Assembly (NCBI GenBank): GCA_003417655.1
Contig: QVMW01000014.1
Span: 19,021-83,020 of the forward strand
Source: Rhodobacteraceae bacterium 63075
Lineage (GTDB): Bacteria; Pseudomonadota; Alphaproteobacteria; Rhodobacterales; Rhodobacteraceae
DNA length: 64,000 nt
Direction: 5' to 3'
Below, in pieces: positions 27,693 through 36,425 of the stretch (the first letter of the stretch is position 1; each line of letters starts with the position of its first letter). The position numbers and the translations under genes are program-made. Below the pieces are notes generated by a model. It was given only the letters and a program-made list of their open reading frames with translations, did no database searches and was not told the DNA's origin.

Positions 27693-27789
27693 TCCGCAGG
27701 TATCGAAGCCCGAATACCCGGGCGCACCCTCAGCCAACGCGGCGGTGGCGGCGCGGGGTGGGCGGGCGGGCGCGACGCCACCGCCGCGA

Positions 27790-30183
27790 TCAGCCCCGGA
27801 GCACGCCGCCCGTGGCCTTGCTCACCTTCTCGACGATCTTGGCCGAGACCGCCTCGATATCCTCGTCCTTCAGCGTCGCATCCGCGGGCTGCATCCGCAC
27901 GGTCACGGCAAGGCTCTTCTTGCCCTCGCCGAGGCTGCCGCCGATGAACTCGTCGAAGACGCGCACCTCCTCGATCAGCGCCTTGTCGGCCCCCGCAGCG
28001 GCATTCGCCAGCGAAAGCGCCTCCACATCCGCATCCACGACAAAGGCGAAGTCCCGTTCCACCGCCTGCAAATCGCTCGCCTTGAGCGCCGCCCGCGTGG
28101 CGTTCTTCTTGCGCGTGGCAGGCACTTCCGCAGGCCAGATCGTGAAGGCCACAGCCGGCCCCTTCACGTCCAGCGCCTTCAAGACCTTCGGATGCAGCTC
28201 GCCGAAGACGCCGAGCGTCTTCTTCGGCCCGAGGCAGATCCGGCCGTGCCGCCCGGGATGCCACCAGGCCTCGCCGCCGCGCAGGATCTGGACCTTGGCC
28301 GGCGCGCCGATGGCGCCCAGCACGGCCTCCGCATCGGCCTTGGCGTCAAAAAGATCGACAGCGCGGCTCTCGCCGTGCACATCCTTCGGCCCCGTGCGTC
28401 CCACGAGCAGGCCGGAAACCTGCAAGCGCTGCTCCTCCGGCTCGCCACCGTGGAAGACGGGGCCAACCTCGAAAAGCGCAAGATCCGCGAAGCCGCGCGC
28501 CTGGTTGCGCGCCGCCGCCTGCAGGAGCCCCACGAGCAGGTCGGGCCGCATGTGGCTCATCTCCGAGGAGATCGGGTTTTCCAGCATCGTCGCGTCCCCG
28601 CCGCCGCCGAAGAGCGCCGCGCTGGCCTGGTCGACGAAGGAATATGTCACGCATTCGTTGTAGCCCAGTGCCGCCGCCATGCGCCTTGCCGCCTGCTCAC
28701 GCTTCTGGAGCGGCAGCAGGATCGGCTCCGCCACGCCCGCACCGCGCGGCAGGGGCTTGCCTTCGAGCTTCGTTAGCGAGGCCACCCGCGCCACCTCCTC
28801 GACGAGATCCGCCTCGCCCAGCACATCGGGCCGCCAGCTCGGCACATGCGCCATGTCGCCCTTCAGCTCGAAGCCCAGCGCCTCGAGCGTCGCGCGCTGT
28901 TCGGCCTCGGGGATCTCCATCCCCACGAGGCTCTGCACGCGCGCAGGATCGAGCTTGTAAGCGCGGCTCACATCGGGCACCTCCCCCGCGATGACCACCT
29001 CGGAAGGCTCCCCGCCGCACAGCTCCATGATCATCGCCGTGGCATCCTCGATGGCCTGCCGGTTATAGCCCGGGTCGATCCCGCGTTCGTTGCGATAGCG
29101 CGCATCGGAATTGATCTTGAGCGCGCGGCCCGTCATGGCGATCTGGATATGATCCCAGTAGGCCGCCTCGAGAAAGACATCCGTCGTCTCTTCGGTGCAG
29201 CCCGTCTCCAGCCCGCCCATGACACCGGCGATGCTTTCCACGCCCGTCTCATCCGAGATCACGACCTGCCCCGCGCCGAAGGTGTATTCCTTCTCGTCCA
29301 GCCCCGTGAGCGTCTCGCCGCCCTGCGTGTAGTGAATGCGCAGATCGCCCGAAACCTTGGCCGCGTCGAAGACGTGCAGGGGGCGGTTGCGATCGAAGGT
29401 GAAGTAGTTCGTCACATCGACCAGCTTCGAAATCGGGCGCAGCCCGATCGCCTTGAGGCGCTGTTGCAGCCACTCGGGGCTCGGCCCGTTCGTCACGCCC
29501 CTGATGAGGCGGCCCATGAAGACCGGCGCATCGCCGCGCGCGTCTTCGTCGATCATCACGTTGATCGGCGAGGGGAACGTGCCCGCGACATCATGCTCTT
29601 GCACGGGCTTGAGCGTCCCCAAACCCCGCGCGGCCAGATCCCGCGCGATGCCCCGCACGCCCAGCGCATCGGGGCGGTTCGGCGTGATGGCGATCTCGAT
29701 GACCGGGTCGACCTTGGCAGGGTCGTTCTCGGCCAGCCAGTCGGTGAACTTCTGGCCCACCTCGCCGGAGGGCAGCTCGATGATGCCGTCATGCTCGTCG
29801 GAAAGCTCCAGCTCGCGCTCGGAGGCCATCATCCCGTGGCTCTCCACGCCGCGGATCTTGCCCACGGAGAGCGTCAGGTCGATCCCCGGCACGTAATCGC
29901 CCGGCTTGCAGACCACCACGGTGATCCCCTCCCGCGCATTGGGCGCGCCGCAGATGATCTGCTTGTCGCCCTCGTCCGTCGCCACGGTGCAAACGCGCAG
30001 CCGGTCGGCATCGGGGTGCTGTTCGGCATGGGTCACCTTGCCGAGCGTGAAGGCCCCCAGCCGCTCGGCGGGGTTGAACACCTCTTCCACCTCGAGCCCA
30101 AGGTCCGTCAGCGCCTCGCAAATCTCGGAAACGCTCGCCTCTGTCTCAAGATGATCTTTCAGCCAGGAGAGTGTGAATTTCAT
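27790..30183 (-). CDS. pheT: Phenylalanine-tRNA ligase beta subunit
   Basis: Beta subunit of the alpha2-beta2 PheRS, 797 residues. It opens MKFTLSWLKDHLETEASV and shows the tRNA-binding/EMAP-like domain (VTHAEQHPDADRLRVCTV), the B3/B4 editing domain and the C-terminal anticodon-binding RRM-like fold (SDLQAVERDFAFVVD). The ATG at 30183 is the family start; upstream in-frame sequence is not native to pheT. It should follow pheS closely, but a 740-base segment carrying an opposing toxin-antitoxin module lies directly upstream, so its present promoter is unclear. Confidence 0.96.
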   Translation of the reverse strand: MKFTLSWLKDHLETEASVSEICEALTDLGLEVEEVFNPAERLGAFTLGKVTHAEQHPDADRLRVCTVATDEGDKQIICGAPNAREGITVVVCKPGDYVPGIDLTLSVGKIRGVESHGMMASERELELSDEHDGIIELPSGEVGQKFTDWLAENDPAKVDPVIEIAITPNRPDALGVRGIARDLAARGLGTLKPVQEHDVAGTFPSPINVMIDEDARGDAPVFMGRLIRGVTNGPSPEWLQQRLKAIGLRPISKLVDVTNYFTFDRNRPLHVFDAAKVSGDLRIHYTQGGETLTGLDEKEYTFGAGQVVISDETGVESIAGVMGGLETGCTEETTDVFLEAAYWDHIQIAMTGRALKINSDARYRNERGIDPGYNRQAIEDATAMIMELCGGEPSEVVIAGEVPDVSRAYKLDPARVQSLVGMEIPEAEQRATLEALGFELKGDMAHVPSWRPDVLGEADLVEEVARVASLTKLEGKPLPRGAGVAEPILLPLQKREQAARRMAAALGYNECVTYSFVDQASAALFGGGGDATMLENPISSEMSHMRPDLLVGLLQAAARNQARGFADLALFEVGPVFHGGEPEEQRLQVSGLLVGRTGPKDVHGESRAVDLFDAKADAEAVLGAIGAPAKVQILRGGEAWWHPGRHGRICLGPKKTLGVFGELHPKVLKALDVKGPAVAFTIWPAEVPATRKKNATRAALKASDLQAVERDFAFVVDADVEALSLANAAAGADKALIEEVRVFDEFIGGSLGEGKKSLAVTVRMQPADATLKDEDIEAVSAKIVEKVSKATGGVLRG

Positions 30184-30278
30184 GGGTTTCCAGCCTCTGA
30201 ATTGGTCCTGAGCGAGGTAGCGGAATTGATCCACATTGAAAAGGGCTATCCCGCGCGCAAGATCGGCCAGCTCTAAAG

Positions 30279-30327
30279 TGCACTGTTTAGCACACTCTTT
30301 ACAGTGCGTTAAACAATGCTATATAAA
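30279..30327 (+). promoter_or_regulatory. Toxin-antitoxin promoter with nested operator repeats
   Basis: A good sigma-70-type promoter, TTTACA (30298-30303), 18-base spacer, TATAAA (30322-30327), lies 30 bases before the antitoxin ATG. It overlaps nested inverted repeats: GCACTGT (30280-30286) with ACAGTGC (30301-30307), and TGTTTAGCAC with GTGCGTTAAACA. This is what an autorepressed antitoxin operator looks like. Binding is inferred. Confidence 0.65.
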
Positions 30328-30356
30328 ACCCACTCACCCAAACAAGGACCGCCCCG

Positions 30357-30605
30357 ATGCCCCATGCCGTTCTGACAGACATCACCGCCAGCGTCACCGA
30401 GCTGCGCCGCAACCCGATGGAAACGCTCGCCGCAGGCCAGGGCGCGCCCGTGGCCATTCTCAACCGCAATGAACCCGCCTTCTATTGCGTGCCGGCGGAT
30501 ATCTACGAAGAGATGATCGAGATCGTCGAGGACATGGAGCTGAACCGCATCGCGGACGCCCGCGCGCAGGAAGAGGCCCGGCCCGTGACGCTCGATGAGC
30601 TATGA
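30357..30605 (+). CDS. Antitoxin, Phd/YefM (StbD-like) family
   Basis: 82-residue antitoxin. The N-terminal DNA-binding part reads SVTELRRNPMETLAAGQGAPVAILNRN, the hallmark of this family, followed by FYCVPADIYEEMIE and an acidic C-terminal tail expected to cover the toxin. AAGGA lies eight bases before the ATG. Its end overlaps the toxin start by 11 bases, so the two are coupled. Transcribed against pheS and pheT. Confidence 0.92.
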   Translation: MPHAVLTDITASVTELRRNPMETLAAGQGAPVAILNRNEPAFYCVPADIYEEMIEIVEDMELNRIADARAQEEARPVTLDEL

Positions 30606-30876
30606 GCTCGAATTCAAGACTTCGGCCTTGAAAGAATGGAACAAGCTCGGCGCATCGCTGCGCGGGCAATTCAAGAAGAAGCTGGCCGAACGGCTCGACG
30701 CGCCGCATGTCCCCGCGGCCAAGCTGCGCGGCAGCACGGGCCGCTACAAGATCAAGCTGCGCAATGCAGGCTATCGGCTGGTCTATGAAGTCGAAGAGGC
30801 GCGTCTTGTCGTCGTGGTCGTGGCCGTGGACAAACGCGCGCGCGGCGGGGTCTATCGGAAGGCGGAGGGGCGGTAG
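30595..30876 (+). CDS. RelE/StbE family toxin
   Basis: 93-residue basic protein that closely follows the RelE pattern: LEFKTSALKEWNKLG, QFKKKLAERL, KLRGSTGRYKIKLRNAGYRLVYEV and VVVVAVDKRARGGVY. RelE toxins cleave mRNA in the ribosomal A site; the basic residues of the KLR and YKIKLR segments and the C-terminal Tyr (GGVYRKAE) are those used in the family. It overlaps the antitoxin gene. It appears intact. Confidence 0.93.
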   Translation: MSYELEFKTSALKEWNKLGASLRGQFKKKLAERLDAPHVPAAKLRGSTGRYKIKLRNAGYRLVYEVEEARLVVVVVAVDKRARGGVYRKAEGR

Positions 30877-30896
30877 GGGCTACGCTTGGCTGTCAC

Positions 30897-30929
30897 GATG
30901 ATCTTTCAGCCAAGACGTGTGAATTTCAT
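30897..30929 (-). pseudogene. Displaced duplicate of the pheT 5' end
   Basis: This stretch repeats the first codons of pheT in the same orientation. GATGATCTTTCAGCCA and GTGTGAATTTCAT are both identical to bases at the genuine pheT start (30150-30183), joined by AGAC instead of GGAGA, so it is one base shorter and out of frame. It overlaps the last codon of the upstream orphan gene. Together with the real copy it brackets the toxin-antitoxin segment. Confidence 0.8.
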
Positions 30930-31450
30930 TTGTCGTCCCTGGTCTTCCTATTTCGCGGTAAGAGTTCCGAAAAAGTTGAAAAAGCCTCTGACGACACCTG
31001 GTCCTTGGGAAAAGACGACTTTCGCATTCTCTCAATAAGTGTGAAGTAGCCCGTCGAGATTTGGTCGCAAAGCTGTTCAAATTCTTCGCTATCTGTGCGG
31101 CTCCAAAGATCACCGATAATTGAGATCGGTTTGTCGAATTCTACCGCAGCAGCAACAACATCTTCTGGCGCCGTTACAAACAGCTCCCCCAGCTTTTCCT
31201 TATAAAGGGGATACACCTCGTAGAAGTCGTTCTGCTCTTTACCATATGCAGCCAACCGCAGTTTCTGGATGAGAATAATGACTGAGCGAAACATCTCTCT
31301 TCTTTCGAGGTGTATCGCATTTTCTCTATCGACACGCTTTTGACGCGAATAAGCGATGTGGCCACTGGCGACGGAAATTATTGCCACAATAAGCGGCACC
31401 CAAATGGACCAATCAAAATCGTTAGCTTGTTGGCCAAAGGCAAATGTCAC
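30926..31450 (-). CDS. Orphan membrane-anchored protein of unknown function
   Basis: Not recognised. 174 residues with one N-terminal membrane segment (about residues 14-34, [20 protein letters not shown]) followed by a charged helical cytoplasmic part. GTG at 31450 overlaps the pheS stop (GTGA), implying coupling to pheS. Base composition is visibly lower in GC than the flanking genes and codon use differs, suggesting acquisition. It lies between pheS and the toxin-antitoxin module. Confidence 0.65.
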   Translation of the reverse strand: MTFAFGQQANDFDWSIWVPLIVAIISVASGHIAYSRQKRVDRENAIHLERREMFRSVIILIQKLRLAAYGKEQNDFYEVYPLYKEKLGELFVTAPEDVVAAAVEFDKPISIIGDLWSRTDSEEFEQLCDQISTGYFTLIERMRKSSFPKDQVSSEAFSTFSELLPRNRKTRDDK

Positions 31451-32520
31451 CTACTCAACCCCCCATGCAGCGTCGGCTGATCGAGGCTCGCGAAGCCGTA
31501 GTGCCGCAGCCAGCGCAGGTCTGAATCGAAGAAGGCCCGCAGATCGGGGATGCCGTATTTCAGCATGGCGATACGGTCGATGCCCATGCCGAAGGCGAAG
31601 CCCTGCCACTGGGTCGGGTCGATCCCGCCAGCCTGCAAAACCTTCGGGTGCACCATGCCGGAGCCGAGGATTTCGAGCCAGTCGTCCCCCTCGCCCACCT
31701 TCAGCGCGCCGTCGTCCCATGAGCAGCGGATGTCCACTTCGGCCGAAGGCTCGGTGAAGGGGAAATGCGAGGCGCGGAAGCGCAGCTCCACGTCATCCAC
31801 CTCGAAGAAGGCCTTCACGAACTGCTCCAGAACCCATTTGAGGTTCGCCATGGAGATATCCTTGTCGATGGCCAGCCCCTCGACCTGGTGGAACATCGGC
31901 GTGTGCGTCTGGTCATAGTCGGCCCGATACACACCGCCGGGGCAGATCACGCGGATCGGCGCGCCGTGCTCTTCCATAGCGCGGATCTGCACAGGCGATG
32001 TATGCGTGCGCAAGACATGCGGCGGGCGGTCGTCGCCTTCGGCGCGGTGCATGTAGAACGTGTCCATCTCCGCGCGTGCCGGGTGATGCGAGGGGATGTT
32101 CAGCGCGTCGAAATTATACCAGTCAGTGTCGATGCGCGGCCCTTCGGCCACGGAAAAGCCCATGTCGGCGAAGATCGCCGTGACCTCCTCGGTCACCTGG
32201 CTGACCGGGTGGATCGTCCCCTGCCCGCGGCGGCGCGACGGCAGGGTCACGTCGAGCCACTCACCGCGCAGGCGCTCGTCCAGCGCCGCGTCTTCCAGCG
32301 CCGATTTCTTGGCCGCCAGCGCCGAGTTGATCTCGTTCTTGAGCGCGTTGAGTTTCGGCCCGGCCTCCTGCCGCTCCTCCGGGCTCATCTTGCCCAGCTC
32401 GCGCATCTTCAGGCTGATCTCGCCCTTCTTGCCCACGGCCTGCACGCGCAGCTCCTCGAGCGCGGCCTCGCTGCCCGCTTCGGCGATCGCGCCGATATAT
32501 TTCTCTCTCAGATCATCCAT
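31447..32520 (-). CDS. pheS: Phenylalanine-tRNA ligase alpha subunit
   Basis: Catalytic class II subunit, 357 residues. N-terminal coiled-coil (about 1-90, [27 protein letters not shown]) is followed by motif 1, motif 2 ([12 protein letters not shown]) and motif 3 ([22 protein letters not shown]). Normally it forms pheS-pheT directly; here two foreign-looking segments separate them. Confidence 0.97.
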   Translation of the reverse strand: MDDLREKYIGAIAEAGSEAALEELRVQAVGKKGEISLKMRELGKMSPEERQEAGPKLNALKNEINSALAAKKSALEDAALDERLRGEWLDVTLPSRRRGQGTIHPVSQVTEEVTAIFADMGFSVAEGPRIDTDWYNFDALNIPSHHPARAEMDTFYMHRAEGDDRPPHVLRTHTSPVQIRAMEEHGAPIRVICPGGVYRADYDQTHTPMFHQVEGLAIDKDISMANLKWVLEQFVKAFFEVDDVELRFRASHFPFTEPSAEVDIRCSWDDGALKVGEGDDWLEILGSGMVHPKVLQAGGIDPTQWQGFAFGMGIDRIAMLKYGIPDLRAFFDSDLRWLRHYGFASLDQPTLHGGLSR

Positions 32521-32748
32521 GTCTTTTCACCCATCTGGCGTTCGCCTCGCAGTTACCGCGCCGCGCCTGTGAGCGCAAGGCTGGCGGTGGTCTGCAAGCC
32601 GGTCGCGGCGCGTTAACCCTTTGGCGTTAACCTTTCGCGGCGCACCGCGCGCTGCACTGGAGGGGTGCACTAGGGGGTGTACAGGATGTCACCCCCCGTT
32701 TTGCCGGGTTAACGGCGACATCTTAACGGCGCGCGCGCAGATACGAAA
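32521..32748 (-). promoter_or_regulatory. pheS upstream region with paired TTAA motifs and a hairpin
   Basis: No gene. Two TTAA pairs, each with exactly 14-base start-to-start spacing (32613 and 32627; 32709 and 32723), flank a 7-bp inverted repeat GGGGGTG / CACCCCC (32673-32679 with 32690-32696). The region separates the rplT terminator from pheS and should hold its promoter or leader. No leader peptide rich in Phe was found. Confidence 0.4.
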
Positions 32749-32778
32749 AACGCCGTGAAGCGATGGCTTCACGGCGTT
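32746..32778 (-). terminator. Terminator of rpmI-rplT
   Basis: Perfect 12-bp stem (32749-32760 with 32767-32778) and 6-base loop. Read leftward it is followed by TTTTTCG. It lies 26 bases past the rplT stop. Confidence 0.9.
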
Positions 32779-32804
32779 CCGTTGTCTCTCAAGGATGGCC
32801 CGGC

Positions 32805-33170
32805 TTACTTCGCCAGCGCGCCTTTCGCCGTATCGACGATCGCGCCGAAGGCCTCGGGCTCATGCACGGCCAGATCGGCCAGAACCTTGCGGTCCACCTC
32901 GATCCCGGCGAGGCTCAGCCCGTTGATGAAGCGCGAATAGCTCAGCGCCTCGTCGTGGCTGCGCACCGCCGCGTTGATCCGCTGGATCCACAGCGCGCGG
33001 AAATTGCGCTTGCGGTTCTTGCGGTCCCGCGTGGCATACTGGTTGGCCTTGTCGACCGCCTGACGCGCGACCTTGAAGGTGTTCTTGCGACGGCCGTAAT
33101 AGCCCTTCGCTGCATTGGTGACTTTCTTGTGACGCGCGTGCGTGACCGTTCCGCCTTTTACTCTCGACAT
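32805..33170 (-). CDS. rplT: 50S ribosomal protein L20
   Basis: 121 residues, very basic N-terminus ([34 protein letters not shown]) and [16 protein letters not shown] core ([14 protein letters not shown]) typical of L20. It follows rpmI by 13 bases and ends before a strong terminator. infC, a usual partner, is not adjacent. Confidence 0.97.
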   Translation of the reverse strand: MSRVKGGTVTHARHKKVTNAAKGYYGRRKNTFKVARQAVDKANQYATRDRKNRKRNFRALWIQRINAAVRSHDEALSYSRFINGLSLAGIEVDRKVLADLAVHEPEAFGAIVDTAKGALAK

Positions 33171-33183
33171 ATCTCAGTCCTCC

Positions 33184-33384
33184 TCAGCGCGAATAGGGCA
33201 TCATGGGCTTGACGATACGCTCGTCAGCCTTGGTGAGAACTGTGGTGCCGCGGGCATCACGGATGAACTTGTTGGTGCGCTTGATCATGCCGTGGCGCTT
33301 GCCGGCCTGACCCGCCTTGACACGGCCGCTGGCCGTGACCTTGAACCGCTTCTTGCAGCTCGATTTCGTCTTCATCTTCGGCAT
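33184..33384 (-). CDS. rpmI: 50S ribosomal protein L35
   Basis: 66 residues beginning [20 protein letters not shown], the L35 signature. The ATG at 33384 is chosen; the frame continues upstream by 16 codons without family similarity. First gene of rpmI-rplT. Confidence 0.96.
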   Translation of the reverse strand: MPKMKTKSSCKKRFKVTASGRVKAGQAGKRHGMIKRTNKFIRDARGTTVLTKADERIVKPMMPYSR

Positions 33385-33513
33385 TTCCGTCTCCTGTCTT
33401 GATCGGTCCCAACGCGCGACTCGGCATGCCATTCCGGCCGGCCACGCGGACGAAAGCGGCGTATACGGCGCATCGGCCCGCTTTGCAAGGGGTTTGGTGC
33501 TGTTGGCCCGTAT

Positions 33514-33738
33514 TCAGCCGGTAAACCGCGCAATCACGTTGACGATCACATTCGGCACCTGGTCCATCGAATACCCGCCGGGCTTTTGGGTGACGGCGTA
33601 GGCCACGAGCCCGCCCGACACGACAAGAACGATGGCGGCCACGCGCGGCGTCCTGCCGTCGGAGATCGCCGAGATAACGGACGGCACGGAAAACACCGCC
33701 ACGATCAACCCTATCGTAAGGAAAAGATCATGGTCCAA
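33514..33738 (-). CDS. Small two-helix membrane protein
   Basis: Not assigned to a named family. 74 residues with two hydrophobic helices (about 5-24 and 32-50) and a short C-terminal tail (PGGYSMDQVPNVIVNVIARF). It lies 32 bases downstream of pyk on the same strand and may be co-transcribed. Coding is supported by intact frame and composition; function unknown. Confidence 0.6.
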   Translation of the reverse strand: MDHDLFLTIGLIVAVFSVPSVISAISDGRTPRVAAIVLVVSGGLVAYAVTQKPGGYSMDQVPNVIVNVIARFTG

Positions 33739-33770
33739 GGCGGTCTCCGAAAACTGATGACTGTCTCAGC

Positions 33771-35216
33771 CTACTCCGGATCGGAGGCGTAAATCAAACG
33801 CTCATCACAGGGTGCCACGCGCAGGATATTCGTCGTCCCCGGCACGTTGAAGGGAACGCCCGCCGTGACGACGATCTGATCCTCCGGCCCGGCATAGCCC
33901 GCACTCTGTGCCGCGCGCGCCGCGTTGACGACAGCCTGCTTGAAGCGTTGCAGCTCGCCCGTCATGATGCAGTTCGTGCCCCAGCTGAGCGCCAGCCGCC
34001 GCGCCGTCCCGCGCAGGCTTGTCATGGCTATGATCGGAACGCGCGGCCGCTCCCGCGCCGTCAGGAGCGCCGTCGTGCCCGACTGGGTGAAACAGCAGAT
34101 CGCCTTGATGTCCGTCGTCTCGGCAATCTCCCGCGCCGCAGCGACGATCCCGTCGGCCACGCTCTCGCGCCTGGCCACGCGCGAGGCCTCGATGATCTCG
34201 GTATAGGTCGGATCGTCCTCCACCTCGATGGCCACGTTGTCCATCGTCGTGACGGCTTCGACAGGGTAGTCCCCTGCCGCCGACTCGGCTGACAGCATGA
34301 TCGCATCCGCGCCCTCGTAGATCGCCGTGGCCACGTCCGAAACCTCGGCCCGCGTCGGCATCGGGCTCTCGATCATCGACTCCAGCATCTGCGTTGCCAC
34401 GATCACGGGCTTGGCCGCCGCGCGGCAGCGCCGCACCAGCCGTTTCTGGATGGGCGGCACGTTCTGCACCGGAAGCTCCACGCCCAGATCCCCGCGGGCG
34501 ACCATGATCCCGTCTGAAGCCGCGAGAATGCTCTCGAAGCTCTTGACCGCCGTGGGCTTCTCGATCTTCGAGAGGACCGCCGCGCGCCCGCCGACAAGCG
34601 CACGCGCCTCCTCCACGTCCTCGGCCCGCTGCACGAAAGACAGCGCCACCCAGTCGACCCCGAGCTGGCAGACAAACTCGAGATCGGCCCGGTCCTTCTC
34701 CGACAGCGCCGCCAGCGGCAAAACCACCTCCGGCACGTTCACGCCCTTGCGGTTCGAGATCGTCCCGCCCGTGGTGACCGTGCACTCGGCGAAATCCTCC
34801 CCGAATGATTTGACCTCCAGCCTGATCTTTCCGTCGTTCACGAGCAGCGTCGTGCCCACCTCCAGCGCCTTGAAAATCTCCGGATGCGGAAGCTGCACGC
34901 GGCTCGAATCGCCCGCGGCCTCGTCGAGATCGAAGCGGAAGCTCTGCCCCTCTTCGAGCTCCTCCTCGCCGTTTCCAAATTCGCCCACGCGCAGCTTCGG
35001 CCCCTGCAAATCGGCCAGGATACCGATCGGGCTTTCAAGCTCGCGTTCGATCTCGCGGATGATCCTGTGGCGCTCCCTGATCTCGTCATGGCTGCCGTGC
35101 GACATGTTCAGACGGAAGACATCCGCGCCCGCCTCGTGCAACGCCTTGATCATCGCGTAGTCGTTCGACGCCGGACCCAAGGTCGCCACGATCTTTACAT
35201 TCCTGAACCGTCTCAT
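33771..35216 (-). CDS. pyk: Pyruvate kinase
   Basis: Glycolytic enzyme converting phosphoenolpyruvate and ADP to pyruvate and ATP, 481 residues. It begins RRFRNVKIVATLGPAS and has FRLNMSHGSHDE, the active-site lysine region AAVLSKIEKPTA, MVARGDLGVELP, and the signature KPVIVATQMLESMIESPMPTRAEVSDVA. The C-terminal domain is complete. Confidence 0.97.
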   Translation of the reverse strand: MRRFRNVKIVATLGPASNDYAMIKALHEAGADVFRLNMSHGSHDEIRERHRIIREIERELESPIGILADLQGPKLRVGEFGNGEEELEEGQSFRFDLDEAAGDSSRVQLPHPEIFKALEVGTTLLVNDGKIRLEVKSFGEDFAECTVTTGGTISNRKGVNVPEVVLPLAALSEKDRADLEFVCQLGVDWVALSFVQRAEDVEEARALVGGRAAVLSKIEKPTAVKSFESILAASDGIMVARGDLGVELPVQNVPPIQKRLVRRCRAAAKPVIVATQMLESMIESPMPTRAEVSDVATAIYEGADAIMLSAESAAGDYPVEAVTTMDNVAIEVEDDPTYTEIIEASRVARRESVADGIVAAAREIAETTDIKAICCFTQSGTTALLTARERPRVPIIAMTSLRGTARRLALSWGTNCIMTGELQRFKQAVVNAARAAQSAGYAGPEDQIVVTAGVPFNVPGTTNILRVAPCDERLIYASDPE

Positions 35217-35317
35217 ATGTTCTGCCTTCTGAATTGACTGCCGCTGCCCGCGCCTTCGGCGTTATCGCCCGATTGTAACGCGGGCACAACAGGGCAACTT
35301 TGCACGGGAACCGAGGC

Positions 35318-36070
35318 TTGAGCGCATATCATCCCTTTGAAATCACGGGCGAGAACAGGCCGGGCCCATGGGTGATCGGCTGCGACCACGCCGAGAACAC
35401 CGTCCCGCCCTTCGTCGGCGGCGGCACCCTCGATCTGCCCGCAGGCGAGATGAGCCGGCACATCGCCTATGACGTGGGGGCCAAGGGGCTCTCGCTCAAG
35501 CTCGGAGAGCTTCTGAACGCGCCGGTCATCTGCTCGAACTTCTCGCGCCTCGTGATCGACCCGAACAGGGGCGAGCAGGACCCGACGCTGCTCATGCGCC
35601 TCTATGACGGCACGATCATCCCGGGCAATCGCCACGCGGGCGCAGACGAGCGCGAAGAGCGTCTGGAGCGTTGCTACCGGCCCTATCACGAAGCCCTCTC
35701 GGGCCTTCTGGCAGCCCGCGACGCGCCCGTCCTGCTCACCGTTCACAGCTTCACGCCACAGCTCGCCGGACGCCCGCCGCGCCCTTGGCATGTCGGCGTC
35801 CTGCATGCAAAGGACCGCCGCCTCGCAGACCCGCTTCTGGAGCTGCTGAGCCATGACAGCACGCTCTGCGTGGGCCGCAACGAACCCTACGGCGGCCACC
35901 TGCCCGGCGACACGATCGACAAGCATGCCATTGCGCAGGGCCGCCTCAATGCCTTGATAGAGGTCAGGAACGATCTCATCGCCACGCCCGAGCAACAGGC
36001 CGAGTGGGCCAGACGCCTCGCGCCCGTTCTCACTCAGGCGCTGGCCGCAACACTGGAAAAGGAGCCCTGA
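35318..36070 (+). CDS. N-formylglutamate amidohydrolase family protein
   Basis: Zinc amidohydrolase of about 250 residues. The family motifs are CDHAENTVP (near residue 28), SRLVIDPNR, and TVHSFTPQLAGRPRP-like LTVHSFTPQL followed by HVGVLHAKDRRLADPLLE. In histidine degradation HutG-type members release formate, but no hut genes are nearby, so the substrate may differ. TTG at 35318 gives the usual short N-terminus; an earlier TTG at 35300 is possible. The next gene follows by one base. Confidence 0.85.
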   Translation: MSAYHPFEITGENRPGPWVIGCDHAENTVPPFVGGGTLDLPAGEMSRHIAYDVGAKGLSLKLGELLNAPVICSNFSRLVIDPNRGEQDPTLLMRLYDGTIIPGNRHAGADEREERLERCYRPYHEALSGLLAARDAPVLLTVHSFTPQLAGRPPRPWHVGVLHAKDRRLADPLLELLSHDSTLCVGRNEPYGGHLPGDTIDKHAIAQGRLNALIEVRNDLIATPEQQAEWARRLAPVLTQALAATLEKEP

Positions 36071-36071
36071 A

Positions 36072-36389
36072 ATGGACGATCAAACACGCATCGAGCTCGA
36101 AGCCGCCGCCTTCCGCACCCTGCGCCAGCACCTGATGGAAGAGCGCACCGACGTGCAGAACATCGACATGATGAACCTCACCGGCTTCTGCCGGAACTGC
36201 CTGAGCCGCTGGTATCAGGAAGCAGCCAACGAGCGCGGCATCGAGATGGGCAAGGAGGAGGCCCGCGAGATATTCTACGGCATGCCGATGGCCGAATGGA
36301 AAGCGAAATACCAGACCGACGCCAGCCCCGAGAAGCAGGCGGCCTTCGAAACCGCCTTCAAGGAAAACGTGCTGAAGGACAAGGGCTGA
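36072..36389 (+). CDS. DUF1244 family protein
   Basis: 105 residues matching a conserved proteobacterial family of unknown function: LRQHLMEERTDVQNIDMMNLTGFCRNCLSRWY, EEAREIFYGMPMAEWKAKYQ. Two cysteines in CRNC are invariant-looking and could bind metal. Co-transcribed with the amidohydrolase gene (one-base gap). Confidence 0.88.
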   Translation: MDDQTRIELEAAAFRTLRQHLMEERTDVQNIDMMNLTGFCRNCLSRWYQEAANERGIEMGKEEAREIFYGMPMAEWKAKYQTDASPEKQAAFETAFKENVLKDKG

Positions 36390-36425
36390 GGACCGCTTCG
36401 AGGGTTACGAGATGGTAAACGGCGA

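Noticed and set aside
30187..30276. Possible C-terminal fragment of a rightward gene (ending IEKGYPARKIGQL) just before the toxin-antitoxin promoter
   Set aside because: The peptide looks protein-like, but it is too short to identify and its frame continues antisense through pheT; it could equally be chance.
32613..32726. CtrA binding sites upstream of pheS
   Set aside because: The TTAA pairs have N10 spacing instead of the N7 required by the CtrA consensus.
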